This document shows, one piece after another, positions 1-11,399 of a DNA stretch of 64,000 nucleotides; the stretch's first letter is position 1; every line of letters starts with the position of its first letter. The notes under the pieces are model-generated. The model saw only the letters and a list, made by a program, of their open reading frames with translations, was not told the DNA's origin and searched no databases. The DNA is from Melampsora larici-populina 98AG31 (Eukaryota; Basidiomycota; Pucciniomycetes; Pucciniales; Melampsoraceae), in assembly GCF_000204055.1 (NCBI RefSeq), contig NW_006768776.1, positions 394,105 to 458,104 of the forward strand, written 5' to 3'. The position numbers were made by a program, and so were the translations under genes.

Positions 1-682
1 AAGCCACACTGCATCTTGACAAGCTGATCCTATCACCATGTATTTGGCATGGCAGATTGGAGATGCTACATACACAGGGGTGTTGTTTTGATAACCATGA
101 TATAGGACAATTAAGATAGTATGAGATGTATCCATGCAATGACCTTGCTTGTCCCCCACCCCAATTAGCATTGTCATAGGTATGCAATGGTGTATCATGG
201 TGTGGGTGATATCGGGTCTTGTGGCAACTGATAAATAATTAAGAGTTCTGATGGCAGATAAGTACTTGTCTGAGTCAACTCATTCTCCATCATCAGTAGG
301 TGATTGCAGGATTTTTTGACTGTTCATTGGGAAGGAATGACTTGAATATTTTCTTTGTAAGACCAGGTTGAGAGAGGATAAAGCTGCCATCATTTTGATG
401 TGATACATTAACACCAACTGTTTGATTCAGGTTGGTTCTGATTTGATCAATATCTTTTCTTTTAATTGTTGAAAACTTCATTGAGTAATTTATCTGAACT
501 ACAGTCAAATCCGCACAGATGCATAACTTGTGATAATGCATAGAAAAAAGCCTGAATCTTGAGGCTTTTTACTGCCAACATTGACAACAGAATTGCATAA
601 CACACCAAAATACATACCAAAAGTCCTCCACCCAAATTATGTAATTGCATGGGCATTACTGTAACAGTGACTGCTCCATCAT
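1..682 (-). pseudogene. copia reverse transcriptase C-terminus and RNase H start
   Basis: After the CACTG MITE the minus strand continues with a DDG (remnant of the copia VDDG active site), then the GSFILSQPGLTKKIFKSF segment at 293-541, then SAIRTLNYLSVATRPDI and DNANWGGGQARSLHGYIS near 1-260. The last two are the conserved RT thumb/RNase H junction and the RNase H ADADWGG-type motif. Several frameshifts are present. Confidence 0.75.
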
Positions 683-860
683 CACTGTGACACCGGTTTC
701 TCCAAGGTGAAAAATGATTACATTTAATCTACAAGATGATTAAAAGTGCATTCAATCTGCATTCAATCTTCATTTTGTACATTAATCATGCATTATTAAT
801 CATTTTGTGCATCAAATGTGATCAGTTTTCACCTCAGAGAAACACATTATCTTTGTAGTG
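683..860. mobile_element. CACTG-ended palindromic MITE, copy 1
   Basis: Inverted ends begin CACTGTGA and finish TTTGTAGTG, with AAGGTGAAAAATGATTACATT near the left end and its diverged complement near the right. The centre holds repeated TGCATT(C/A)AATC-like words. It is a diverged relative of the two 183-bp copies at 58,024 and 60,186. It sits inside the copia RT; no clean target duplication is visible here. Confidence 0.7.
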
Positions 861-1109
861 TGAAGCCATATAATGCACATGTTGGCTCCCCAACAATAGA
901 TGTACAATGTCAGGTTGTATTCACTACTCTTAAATCCCACTTGCACTAGGACATTTTCTATTTTTCCACCAACAATGTGCACTGTCTTGAGTACCATGTA
1001 GAGCTTTGATTCCTTCAAGGACTTGATTCTTCTTCTGCCCTTCACATAAATAGCAAGTAGGAATATCAAAGTCAATGAGAGAGTCAATGTTGCTATGGAG
1101 GTACACTGA
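861..1109 (-). pseudogene. copia reverse transcriptase, middle part
   Basis: Minus-strand translation gives YLHSNIDSLIDFDIP, then a CEGQKKNQVLEGIKALHGTQD segment, then, after a frameshift, KIENVLVQVGFKSSEYN and NMCIIWLH. This is the copia RT palm region just ahead of the catalytic VDD. The first codons directly continue the reading frame of the piece upstream of the hAT-like MITE. The CACTG MITE cuts the gene at IWLH. Confidence 0.8.
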
Positions 1110-2443
1110 CAACGGTGGCTCGCTAAGCTAAGCTAAGGATTTTTGCCACTTTGGCTTAGCTTAGCTAGAAGCCGCTAAGGAAAAATCCGCTAATGCTAAT
1201 CTTAGCGGATTTCCTTAGCTTAGCGGGCATGAAATGACACCCGCTAAGCCAATTAATTGGCGGCTAAACCGCTAATAGCGGCTTAGCGGCCCTTTTTTGC
1301 ACTTAAAACATGTTCTTTTTGATAGCTAAGCTTCCGGCTTAGCTTAGCGCAGACCCGCTAAAGAAAAAATCAAAATTTGATTAGCTTAGAGCACCCACTA
1401 TCATGAGGGTGATTTATCGTAGATTTTGCGTTCCTGAGCACCAACTTTGATCATGCGTGTTTTACCAAAGTTGGTAACCGCATGAATTCCACTATGGGAT
1501 GATCTAAGGTCTGCTTTACCAAGGATAAATCACTGTGAATCAATCAGATCCACAGTGGTTTGATTTTGAAATGAAATATCTCATTTCTCATAACCTTCAT
1601 CCAAAAGACCATCCATCAAATGCCCGCTAGAAATTTCTTGAAGAGACATATCGACCGTCATTCAAGTCTTTAAACAATAATGATGAGGAACAAGAATTTC
1701 ATCAACTTGTCTTTGAATTCTTGTTTGATAGGCCTCACACACCACCTTCAACTCCTCAGACTTGAACCCGAATAGATCAAGATCGAGCTCAGCATGCTGA
1801 GCAATCGTATGATGACTATTTCACACCTCAATTATCAAGCTCACAAAACTTTGATATGTATATTGTACATTCAGATTTCACTGTAGCAGAATTTTACAAG
1901 GACAACCAGAGTATCTCGTGGTTAATGAATAATGATGATCTACATAAGTCGTGACTCGTAAGTAAAGTTGAAACAAGAACAGTGTGGGTCACTTTGATGA
2001 TAGGGAAAATATCAACCCTTGATTGAAATCGATTCAATTCGAAGTGCGATGTGCCAAAATATGATGTATCGAAGCTGAGTTTTGAGGATGGACTTTGAAG
2101 TTTGAATTTGAAGTCTTGAATTGTGATGTTTTGAAGTTTGGGGTTTTGAAAACTGCAGTTGTTGACCAATTATCCTACAATAAATCAAGTCGTAGCTGTT
2201 CGTAGATTTGAAGATGGGGAAAGCAAGATTTGACACGGTCGTAGGGACCGCAAGTCTAAATCAAGTCCATAGTGGACCTGTGGGTATTTTAGCGTTACGG
2301 TAACGCTAAATCACCGAGTTAGCGCAACCATAGTGGGTGCTCTTAGCTTGAGTGCGCTAAGGATTTACCGTTAGCTTAGCAATAAAAAATCACTAAGCTA
2401 ATGCACCACTAACCGCTAACTTAGCTTAGCTGTGCCACCGTTG
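1110..2443. mobile_element. hAT-like non-autonomous element (CAACGGTGGC ends)
   Basis: Perfect 10-bp terminal inverted repeats CAACGGTGGC / GCCACCGTTG, with subterminal runs of GCTAAGCTAAG on both sides. The target duplication is ACACTGA (1103-1109 and 2444-2450), 7 matching bases with an eighth that differs (C/T), as expected for a hAT with one mutated base. Removing the element plus one duplication re-joins the copia RT reading frame (SV|YLHSN). It contains another element at 1389-2342. Confidence 0.8.
1389..2342. mobile_element. PIF/Harbinger-like element nested in the hAT-like element
   Basis: 13-bp terminal inverted repeats GAGCACCCACTAT / ATAGTGGGTGCTC flanked by TTA on both sides (1386-1388 and 2343-2345); a 3-bp TTA/TAA duplication is the PIF/Harbinger signature. 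The 954-bp interior has no usable ORF. A stretch at about 1620-1770 resembles a short, frame-shifted N-terminus of a Harbinger-type ORF, but this is weak. Confidence 0.75.
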
Positions 2444-2801
2444 ACACTGATAAGGAATGTATAGGCCAATTTTGATACACTGCTATAGTGAGCATGATAT
2501 GTAAACATGCAAAAGTTGCTGTTGATGCAAAAGGTTCTGTGTAGTCAAAGCCTTCTTGTTGTTTAAAGCCTTTGGCAACAAGACAAGCTTTGAATTTAAT
2601 CAGGTTACCTTCTTTGTCCATTTTCTTATAATCAAAAACCCATTGTAGGTCAATAGATACAAGGCCTTTCCATCCAGACTTTCATTTTGTTCATCATGTC
2701 CATTTCATTGTCACAACCTTCTTTCCAGTTCATAGAATCATTAGATATCATGGCTCCTGAATAAGGTCTAGGTGGTTCCAATATTTTGAGGTGATCTTCC
2801 C
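2444..2801 (-). pseudogene. copia reverse transcriptase, N-terminal part
   Basis: On the minus strand the sequence reads DHLKILEPPRPYSGAM, then a region rich in Met/Asn and Trp, then KACLVAKGFKQQEGFDYTE and YQNWPIHSLSV. These are hallmarks of the copia RVT_2 domain (the VAKGF.Q..G.DY.E motif). It begins directly after the solo LTR and is cut by the hAT-like MITE after the SV codons. At least one stop lies between the two blocks, so the copy is dead. Confidence 0.85.
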
Positions 2802-4341
2802 TGTGAGCTACTAGCGTCTTTTGGGCTAGTAAACCACTAAAGATAAGGGTGGACTAATAAACTGCTTTTATTAGGCGCATGGGAACCTTGTTGTAAGTTT
2901 CAAAACAAGGTTGGCTGAGAAGTAGTGTGATCAAATCAGCACTGACTTCAGTTAGGTGAGCTTTTAACAAAGGGTTTTGGATACAAATCCGGGAATTAAT
3001 GCAAGACAAATGGTCTTCTAGAAGGATTTAGAGTAGAAACTACAGTCTAGATTTGTGCCCAAGCTAACAACACTCTACTCTAGACACTGTAAACATCATT
3101 CAACTTCCCCAATTTGGAAGAGGAAAATGATTAATAGTACAGTTTTTCATAAAAGAATCTAATACTGCACACCTGAGCCATTTCACCCACACTACATATG
3201 CGCAGCAAGCTGAGTCAATAGTTGTCTATCATGTACATACAGGTCTGCTCAGTTTTTTGCCCATCAGAATAAATAAATCACATGTTATACCACATGTAAC
3301 TTTTTCGACTTTGGAATTTTTTTCCCAAAAATTTACTACATATCATTCTGTAGCTACTCAAGCAATATTGTTGAAGCTATGTCTTAGTAACAGAAAGTGT
3401 GTTACATGCAGTTGAGTTGATGAGATCACACCAAAACATTGAGTCAGTGTATGTAGTCAATCTTTTGGAAGCTTTTTTCAATCTGAAAGAAGTTACAGCA
3501 TGTATTACATATGAAGAACTTATCCTGATGAGCAGATAACTGAGCAGAACTGTATGTACATGATAACCACATATTCACTGAGCCTGCTACACATATGTAG
3601 TGTGGGTGTTATGGTTCAGGTGTGGAGTGATAGACCATTTTATGACAAATCATACTCCCAATCATTTTTTCCTGCCCACTTGGGGAACCCGAATGATGTT
3701 TGCAGTGTAGAGTTTGTTAATCAAGGGAAATATCACCTAGTGATATTTGGAGTTCTTTAAACTCTGAACACAGAGGAACTCCTGTGAATTTAAAGTTTCT
3801 CAAGTTATTGAATTCCTTTAATAACTTGAGCAATACTACAAGGATCACCTCCTGAAGGAAGTCTTCAAAAGAACTTCAACAAACTACAATGGTAATAACC
3901 AATAAGAGAGATATATAATGTCTAACAAATGAGGACAAGAACTCTATTTATCTGATTGATGAATTTATTGATAATTTGCTAAATTGTAATGATGATGATG
4001 GATTTTCCTGGCGGGTCAGAGAGCTCTTTATATACTCAAAACCCTGAAAATCCTTTATGTACAACTTGTGGTTTGATTACATACTCATTTAACGTATGTA
4101 ATCATGAATTTTAATTATTTAATTATTATCTGATTACGCACATGTGTAACTCTTGTGTTACTCATGTGATGCGCACTTGTGAAAGGCATTCTTACCTAAT
4201 GCAACCTGTTGGTTACATTTACATGTATGTACATATGTACTTGGCTCTTGAAACTGAGCCATGAGTTGTAATTATTATTTTTGTTATTTTATAGTTATTT
4301 AGGCAGCCCTTTGGTTCTAGTAATAGGGCTCGGGGCTGACA
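2802..4341. repeat. Solo LTR (about 1.54 kb) inside the copia relic
   Basis: Begins TGTGAGCTAC and ends GGGGCTGACA (TG..CA), with a 5-bp target duplication TTCCC at 2797-2801 and 4342-4346. No gag/pol lies between, so it is a solo LTR left by LTR-LTR recombination. Removing it with one TTCCC re-joins the copia protein (HVLSGE|DHLKILEPP). A TATA-like box (TTTATATACTC) at about 4029 suggests plus-strand orientation. An ORF at 3554-3760 inside is not credible as a gene. Confidence 0.8.
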
Positions 4342-4444
4342 TTCCCCGCTCAGCACGTGAGTTGCTGCTACATCCTCTTTGTCTATTTTAATCTCTTCTG
4401 TGAAGTCTCCTCGTTTGGTGCATGAATGATGCGCTTGATGCTAC

Positions 4445-4664
4445 CTTTCTTGAGTGCTCCTGAATTTTTTAATTTGTTCAACAAGGTTAATGAAGTTCTG
4501 TTCTTGTCTTGAGGTTTGATTTGATCATTTTTTTGTAGGGGAATTGAGCAATGGCCAAATCCTTTCTTGAGTGCTCCTGAATTTTTTAATTTGTTCAACA
4601 AGGTTAATGAAGTTCTGTTCTTGTCTTGAGGTTTGATTTGATCATTTTTTTGTAGGGGAATTGA
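4445..4664. repeat. 117-bp tandem duplication in the copia linker
   Basis: The unit starting at 4445 repeats almost exactly from 4562 (period 117, a multiple of 3), encoding on the minus strand two copies of a 39-residue block including IPLQKNDQIKPQDKNRTS. The second unit is cut at 4664 by the fold-back element; its missing end (GCAATGGCCAAA) reappears at 5297 on the other side. Confidence 0.85.
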
Positions 4665-5293
4665 CACCACAGTAATCAATAGGTGTGAAACCCAATTGGG
4701 GAAAGTTGCGGTGACCGGGTCCGCAACTTTCTCCAATTGCAAATTGCGTTCGCAATACGTTTGCAATACGTTTGCTGTACACCCTCGAGACCGCACAAGT
4801 ACAGGAGTCGACAGCACTACTTACAGGTATCATACCAGTCTAATTTCATCCCTGTTTGATAGGGAAAAAGGCTCGATAAGAGAGCAAAGTCAGACACGAG
4901 TCCACGACTTATGAACCGTGCTTCACTTTTGCCAAAAGCGCAAATCACAAAGATGTACAAGGGGCAAGCACAAGTACAAAACACAGTTGACCACTTGCCA
5001 ACAGTTTGGAATCACCCTTGACCAACCCATTTCTTCAAAGAGAAATTGAATGCGACCTAATACATCCTCTGACACATTGTATCAAGACGGGCAAATTGAT
5101 CACAAATCCAGAAGTACTGTAGAGTCTTGGAACTAGGGCTGCCAACTCCATGTATACCGTGCTCCGGTCTCGAGGGTGTACAGCAAACATATTGCAAACA
5201 AATTGCGAACACAATTTGGGATTGAAGAAAGTTGCGGACCCGGTCACCGCAACTTTCCCCAATTGGGTTTCGCACCTATTGATTCCCGCGGTG
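4665..5293. mobile_element. Fold-back element with ~135-bp inverted repeats
   Basis: The arm at 4665-4800 recurs inverted at about 5160-5293 with few differences; both contain AATCAATAGGTG, a GGTGACCGGGTCCGCAAC core and ACACCCTCGAGACCG. The ends are CACC../..GGTG and the flanks are TGA on both sides (4662-4664, 5294-5296), a 3-bp target duplication. An empty site (GCCATTGCTCAATTCC on the minus strand) survives in the neighbouring tandem unit. No coding sequence; the centre (4800-5160) is unique here. Superfamily uncertain, CACTA-like by TSD length and CAC ends. Confidence 0.8.
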
Positions 5294-5489
5294 TGAGCAA
5301 TGGCCAAAGGGAAAAATCTTTTGGGCTTTTTGTCATAAAACAGCCAGACTTCTCCACCATCAACATATTCCACCATAATACACTTCTGGGCATTATACTC
5401 TTGGTTTCAAGGTGCTTGCTGTCTGTGATGGATGTGTACAAATGCCGTGCTCCAGAAATATTGAAGAATGTCAAGTGTTGGCTTTTGAT

Positions 5490-6160
5490 TCAGGAAAACT
5501 TGTATGGCTTTTTGTTGACAGTTACCAAACTCGGGAGTTTGTTATGAATGTGTGCTGCTGTTAAGTAAGCAAATTTCCACAATTGATTAGGAAGCTTACT
5601 GGATGCAAGCAGTGTGACTGCCATTTCTTCAAGACTTCTGTTGAGGCATTCAGTGTTCCCATTTTGTTCTGGTTTGTAGGGATTGTAAAAATGATGAGTG
5701 AGACCACTGTCTTTCAGCAAATTCTGTAAGCTTGCTCCTACATTATTCCAACCTTGATCTGGCCGTATAATTTTGATTTTCTTGCCTGTTTCACACTCCC
5801 GTTTCTTGAGGGTGTTGATTAGTCAATGGTGAACATCAGTTTTGGCTTAATGATACAAACTTCTGAGTATTTTGAGGCTACATCACAGAACATCTCCATC
5901 AGCTGTTCTTCAGTTGAGCATGGAAGGCTGCTATGTCTGTGACCAAGACTTCCATTACCTGGGGTTCATGATGAGTGCCTCCTAGCATTCTTCTACATGT
6001 GATCTTACACGTTAGGTGATTTTCACATGTGAAATGAGAGTGTTTGATGTCTGGAAGACCATACTCATCATGATTCTTGAAAACTCTCTGAATTCTCTTT
6101 GATGAAACATGCCCAAGGCATGCATGCCATGATTGAGAAAGCTGCTGAGAAGACTTCATT
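5490..6160 (-). pseudogene. copia GAG-pre-integrase and integrase C-terminal part
   Basis: The upstream part (5899-6159) reads as a GAG-pre-integrase zinc-finger segment, with the typical WHACLGHVSSKRIQ motif followed by a C..H-like cluster. The downstream part (5490-5720) matches the end of the copia integrase core, with HHFYNPYKPEQNGNTE, whose NG(T/V)xE holds the catalytic Glu, and the LTAAHIHNKLPS segment. Sequence between them (about 5720-5900) is frame-shifted. The linker continues at 5300-5480 with an ISGARHLYTSI segment, again shifted. This is a decayed copy; the order and strand agree with the RT fragments further left. Confidence 0.8.
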
Positions 6161-7013
6161 GTGCAAACAAAACATGGTGACCGAGAGAAATTACAAGATT
6201 GAGGCTAATTCTTGTGTGCTTGAAAAACCACCTCCTGTTCTTAGAAACTGCACACAAAATGTTTTCATTTTGTAATTTATTTCAAAAATCATTATTATCT
6301 TTCAATGCTTGCAATATTCTTGAAATTCAACATGTAGGTCAGCCTCAAGATGCGTTTTGGTAAAAGCTGCAGATGCTTTTGCTTTGCATTCGACATTGGT
6401 AAGGGAAGCGTTTTGGAAAAAGCAGGTCTCAAGATACGGGAGGGAAATAGCATAAATATAAGTGGCAAATGACAGATTGAGACGGCATCATTTGCCACTA
6501 CACATGGCTACACTTAGGTGAGTTGTAAGTGGGAAGCAGAGAGATACCAGTGGTTCACACACACAAATTTCTGAAGCCCTGCCATTGTGACAAGGTCAAG
6601 TCACAGGGGAAAAGACAGATGCTCACATTGGGATGAGCATTCAAATTTTATTTTTTCTTCCAACATTTGTTCAATTTTTCTTTCCAAATTCTTCCCTTTT
6701 CTTCCTGCTTTCTTCCTCCTTGTCAGCTGATTACATGATAAACAGGCACTGAGCCAATGAACTAGGCCTTCCTCAGGCATCATTCCTTAGCAAAGAAGCC
6801 CAAGGGAGGGCTGGCCCATCTGCTCACTTCACCTCAGCCACGCATGAGCTGATCCTCCACAGCATGCCTTGGAGCCTGCTGATCCAGTGTTTTGGACAAG
6901 CTTCTGAGCTCTTCTGAGTATGAAGTGACTCATGAACTGATCCTGAGTACTCATCTGAGAGAATGAGCTTGAAGAATGATCATCCAAGATGGGAATGAGC
7001 ATTCTCCAGCAAT
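6161..7013. other. Stretch without recognisable gene
   Basis: Upstream end of the copia relic and beyond. Short ORFs (for example 6295-6498 and 6601-6783, minus) have no recognisable domain. No LTR boundary of the copia was found here. Confidence 0.5.
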
Positions 7014-7015
7014 TA

Positions 7016-7222
7016 CGGTACTCAAAACAATCAGGTTCGTGCTACCTTTCTTGAAAACCTGCTTTCAAAATGTCGTTTTTGTGGGGAAAATGAACTGTAG
7101 AAAAATCCAAAAAAAAGTTCCAGTGAATTCCCAGGAATTCCCCCGCCAAAAGATCAACTTTGAATCTATGTTTTTGACATTTTTTGAAAAAGGTGGCACG
7201 AACTTGATTGTTTTGAGTACCG
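7016..7222. mobile_element. Tc1/mariner-like MITE (TA target site)
   Basis: Inverted ends CGGTACTCAAAACAATCA / TGATTGTTTTGAGTACCG, with similarity extending about 45 bp inward (TTCGTGC(T/C)ACCTTT). It is flanked by TA on both sides (7014-7015, 7223-7224). 207 bp, no coding capacity. Confidence 0.8.
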
Positions 7223-7454
7223 TAAATGTAAAGCAAAATTTGAGCAAAACAGCCTGATCATCTGAGCCAATGCCGCTACCGCTCCGCTACTCACAGGTTT
7301 TTTGCCTATTTTTGGTGTGGAGCGTAGTCCTGCGCACTATTGCACTACGCACATAATCGCTTTTTTTATTTTTTTTTCTCACTCCGGGGTGCGTAGTGGT
7401 TCACCACCCCGCACATTGTTATAAAGCGCCGCTACGCTCAAAACCGCTCAAAAC

Positions 7455-7514
7455 CGCACAATAGCAGCGCACATCGCACAATAGCGGCGCACATCGCACA
7501 ATAGCGGCGCACAT
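7455..7514. repeat. 20-bp x3 tandem repeat downstream of the hAT gene
   Basis: Three consecutive units of CGCACAATAGCGGCGCACAT (first with one change). They lie in a GC-rich block (7268-7520) rich in GCCGCTACGC-type words, probably the subterminal region of the hAT relic. A possible hAT end CAATGCCGCTACC starts near 7268, but the partner end was not found. Confidence 0.75.
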
Positions 7515-7626
7515 AGGGCCTTTTTATTCATGAATTGGCTTCAGACTGAGTTGAATCAAATTTTTTAAAGACAAAATCTCATGGATATCTATGTATCATG
7601 ATATAAAAGATAAAATAAAGTACACT

Positions 7627-10600
7627 AGTTCTTTTTCTTTACCAAGCTATCTAAATAGGCTTGAAGAGCCATTGCCGCTTCTTCAAAATCCCCACCTGGA
7701 ACTATATTCTCCTTCAACCACGCTTGACACCCTACCAGACGTTCCATGGACTTAGGTAGCATTCCTCCACGTGACGGGGTGCAAACGTCAGCCGCGGCAG
7801 AGAACGTGCGTTCACATGCACAAGACGTGGCAGAGACAGATAAGTAATTGTGAGCGAGTTGCGCAAGGATCGGAAAGTGATGTCCATGTTGGTGTCATTG
7901 AAAAGAACATGTTAGTGAGCTGCAAATGGAATGAGTGAGATTATCATAAATGAGATCAACCAACCTTCCACCAATCAAGCGGGTTTTGATCTTTATTGAT
8001 TGGGTATTTACCCTGCAGATAGTCCTTGAGTTTGGAGGTAGATGCTTGGTCAGTCGTGGTGTTCAAAGCTCCAAAGATATCAAATTCGTCAGGCTTGGCG
8101 GTTGAATGATCATCATCATTAGGTGATGGAGTTGCCTCTCGATTGTTGGTTTCCTCCAAGAGAGAGTTGAAAGCGGTCTGGATAGCTAGATTGGCGGCGA
8201 TATCATATTCAGGATAGTGAACCGCGAAAAACTTGGTGCGAAAGCAAGGATTCAGGATGGTGGCAAGAGTGATACACTCAGTGTTGAGTGACTCTTCCTG
8301 GTACTTGGAGAGCCATTCAACCATCTCATTAATGGCCGCGACCAGGCTGGGAAAATTGTTAGCATCTGATTGAAGAGATTTGAGCGCCTTAATGACTTGT
8401 GTGTACTTGGCCAGGACAATGTGTCCGGTTGGGCCATTGCCTTCCACATGGGCTGTGGCATCTACAAAGGTCTACGGATTGTAAATATCAGAAAGAGTGT
8501 CAACATTTAGATTGAATTTAGAAGGAATAACTGACCTTTAAAACCTTGTTCACCAATTCCACCGCATGTCATTCAGCAGGTGAGATGACACACCCCTTAA
8601 AAAACAATGCCTTGCGATCAGCAGCAAGCATCCAGTTGATGACCTGTAAAAACCGAGAATAGTTAGATTTCACATGAATCTGATAATAAGCATGAACAAA
8701 ATATGAAACACTAATTACCTCCTGGGCCTCAAAAGCAATCCTTTGGCTCTCATAGTGACTATTCCAGCGTGTTTTGCAAGGGCACCTCAGCATGCGACCT
8801 TTGTAGCCTAGCCGAGTTGACCAAGCCTTGAAGTCTCTTTGCCTAGCAGCACTACTGACAATCTGGCCACTGACTGTGTCAACCTTGAAGCATTCAAAGT
8901 GTTAATTTCAGGAAAAAAAAGTCTAATAAAAATAACAAAAGAAATTTACTAACCTTGGCAAGAGCAATTGCAACAAGGTCATCATTATCACAAGGTTCCA
9001 CACTATTTTCCAAACCCTCATTTGTATTGTCCATGTCTACACCATTGGGTTTATCTGGGAGTCCTTCATCATTCTCATTGTCAGATTTGCCGTCGTCAAT
9101 TGTGATCTCGTCCTTGCTGTCATTGACCTCAAGAACAGGGATTGGAAGTGGCTGGTTTTGTGGGATACAAGGCTTGGCAATGGTGACCTTCTGACCCAGT
9201 GCTTTGAGGCCATGCCCAACCGTGAGGTTGAGCTTATGGGCATAGCACTTAACATGGTTCGAAGAGGCTTGCCAGAACGTTGCATCTTCAGCACTTGCAA
9301 ACATGGATGAAATCTCAGCAGCCATTGGTGCATTGTTACTGCTGCTGTTGGTGGTCTGAGCAAGCATGTAAGAGGGATTGAAAACATGAAATTAGCAATG
9401 ATATAATGTAGAGAGGAAGAAGGAGACACTTATCTTCTTATGAAGTCCGTGTCAGAAAGCGTCCTATCAGTTGTGCTAGGAGAGCACTGAAATGTCTCCA
9501 AGCAACCATTTTGAGCGTTAAATGGGTTGATTGGTAATTCCATTTTTCGTTGATATAGTTTGCAGTCGCTCCAATGAAGGCAAATCGGTTCCCTTTTGTA
9601 GTCCAGACATCATTTACTGAGCAGAACTTACCCTGATTAGTCTATGATCATTCAGATTGAAAAGTAATATCAGTATCTGAGTGAAACTTATAGACCAAAG
9701 TGTAGTGATTGGACCGAAGAGAGAAAAAAAGGGTATAGCAATGACTACTCACCTTGACCGCTTTGATTGCCTTTTCGCGCAATCCAGGATATAAAATAAC
9801 CAATTGTTGTGCTGCCCAGGTTCTTGAGCAAACCTGGGCAGCACAATTGACAGTAAAGAAAGCTGCTCAAAGAGCGGGGTCTTCGAACCTAGCCCATGGA
9901 AGAGCATGTCGGACAACCCATAGTACCAGGATCATGTTGACAAGGCCGGCTGAGAAGGTCGGTCTGTTGAAATAAGATGTCAAAGTGGTCTTCTTGGCCT
10001 GTGATTCAGCCTTGAGAGATTCCTGATGAGTAGGAGGAAGAACAACACCTGCGGCAATCGCTTTGTGACACATCTTGCACACAGGGCGATTATTCTTGCC
10101 GTCACGGTGGCCCCATAAGCCGTAATAAGAAGTTGTTCCAGCAGTATACGTGTTGTGACAAAGACAGCACTTGTATTTGAGTCCCTAAAAATGATAAACA
10201 TTATTAGAGTTGCTTCGACATACAAATAAAAAAAATTGATGAAATGATTAATGATACTTGAAAGGTGTACCCTAGGTGGATCAAAATACTTGAGGAAGTC
10301 CAATACGGCAAGGCTCCTAGCCTTATTATACCCAAGCTGATCACTTGACCCGACAACTTTGACGTCCGACTCTTGATCCACGTCAACACCGTCCGGAACT
10401 TCAAAGTCCTAGGTGATTTGATGTACGGACAAAAATGAATTGTGGAATAAAAAGAATCAATATGGAAAGGTTTAAGATACTGTCAATCAAATGGAGAAAG
10501 AGGTGAAAAGCTGAAGGTTGAACACAGAACTTACATTGTTTTTTGTTCTCTTTGCGCACGGGGAAGTTCTCTGAGAAGGACTGCCTGATGGCGATCTCAC

Positions 10601-10881
10601 ACGCTTGCTGATTGATGATTGACTCTGGAAGAGGTGATCAATTGATGTGTTAGTATTTCTGATCATTGATGGATTGATATTTCTGATAATCGATGGATTG
10701 ATTATCAGAATGATGACATCAATCATCAACTAACCTTTCCTTGGGCCGTTTGCTTAGCCTTTGAAACACTTTGCTTTTGTTTCTTGGTTGGAGCCGGGGG
10801 TAGTGGTGACGCAGGTCAAAGGCCAAGGGGACCAGGCTGACCAGATGATGTTGGTTCATCTCTCGGATCAGGTGAAAGAGT
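7627..10881 (-). pseudogene. hAT-family transposase gene, decayed
   Basis: Minus-strand exons in order: an N-terminal Pro/Ser-rich piece (10,881-10,750), a basic exon (about 10,630-10,540), an acidic exon ending YFDPPR (10,400-10,275), a BED-type zinc finger (CCLCHNTY..GHRDGK..CKMCHKAI, about 10,187-10,060), the RPTFSAGLVNMILV and SRTWAAQQLV segments, the WTTKGNRFAFIGATANYI segment (about 9,600), VKCYAHKLNLTVGHGL (9,240), CKTRWNSHYES (8,760), and the C-terminal hAT dimerisation region with YLSVSATSCACERTFSAAAD (about 7,850), stopping at 7627. In-frame stops occur after GPLGL, EDPAL and SPAE (all TGA) and after RTS (TAA), so the copy is inactive. The order and motifs are those of fungal hAT transposases; introns are short with GT..AG ends. 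The other transposon end was not found upstream. Confidence 0.88.
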
Positions 10882-11399
10882 CATAGATGATTGCAAATCT
10901 TTTGGAGGTACCACAAACCCAGGTTGGGTTTGACGTGGGCTTGGAGGTCAAAGACGTCCAGTTGAAGACGTACCTGGTACCTGGAGGGTACTTTGGGATG
11001 ACATTTGCAATGAATGGATGGACGGAGCAATGGGAATCAACAAGAGTTGTGTTCGCGAAACACCTTTGGATTTGAAGGTGATAATAAAGCAAGAATACAT
11101 TACCTTATAAAGAGATTTAGTATCAATCCAGGTTGAAACCCACATGTCAGCCATTGCGATTGTGGAAAAATTTGCCAGGTGGTCAGCATCATAAATCTGT
11201 ACAGAAATGCTCCTGTATTTCCCCACTAAGAATGACCAGTCTATTAACCTTTACAATGGAAATTGACTGAGTTACTAAGGTTTAAAAAATTCATGGATTA
11301 AAAATACTATTTTGGTACTATAGACCAGACTGAAATCTTCGATATGCTGACACTGCACCAAATCAATGTTATACCATGGAGTTTAGAAAAGTCAAGATG
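10882..11399. other. Upstream flank of the hAT relic, no gene recognised
   Basis: Holds only short ORFs without domains (for example 10,948-11,226 minus). No matching hAT terminal repeat could be found here, so the 5' end of that element is lost or lies elsewhere. Confidence 0.4.

Larger units (their letters stand above)
1..6160 (-). mobile_element. Ty1/copia retrotransposon relic, interrupted by several insertions
   Basis: Pieces of one copia polyprotein run in order on the minus strand: GAG-pre-integrase and integrase near 5.5-6.15 kb, the integrase-RT linker near 4.4-5.5 kb, reverse transcriptase from 2.8 kb down to about 0.3 kb, and RNase H to the left edge. They are separated by a fold-back element (4665-5293), a solo LTR (2802-4341), a hAT-like MITE (1110-2443) and a CACTG MITE (683-860). 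Across the LTR and the hAT MITE the protein frame closes perfectly once insert and target duplication are removed. No flanking LTR of the copia itself was recognised, and the element runs out of the window on the left. Frameshifts and stops make it non-functional. Confidence 0.85.

Noticed and set aside
4383..4817. 144-codon minus-strand ORF with a 39-residue repeat
   Set aside because: It spans the copia linker duplication and one arm of the fold-back element; not a gene of its own.
9801..9849. Strong hairpin (GTGCTGCCCAGGTT / AACCTGGGCAGCAC)
   Set aside because: It lies inside the hAT coding frame (NCAAQVCSRTWAAQQL) that is conserved in the family, so it is more likely a coincidence of coding sequence than an inserted element.
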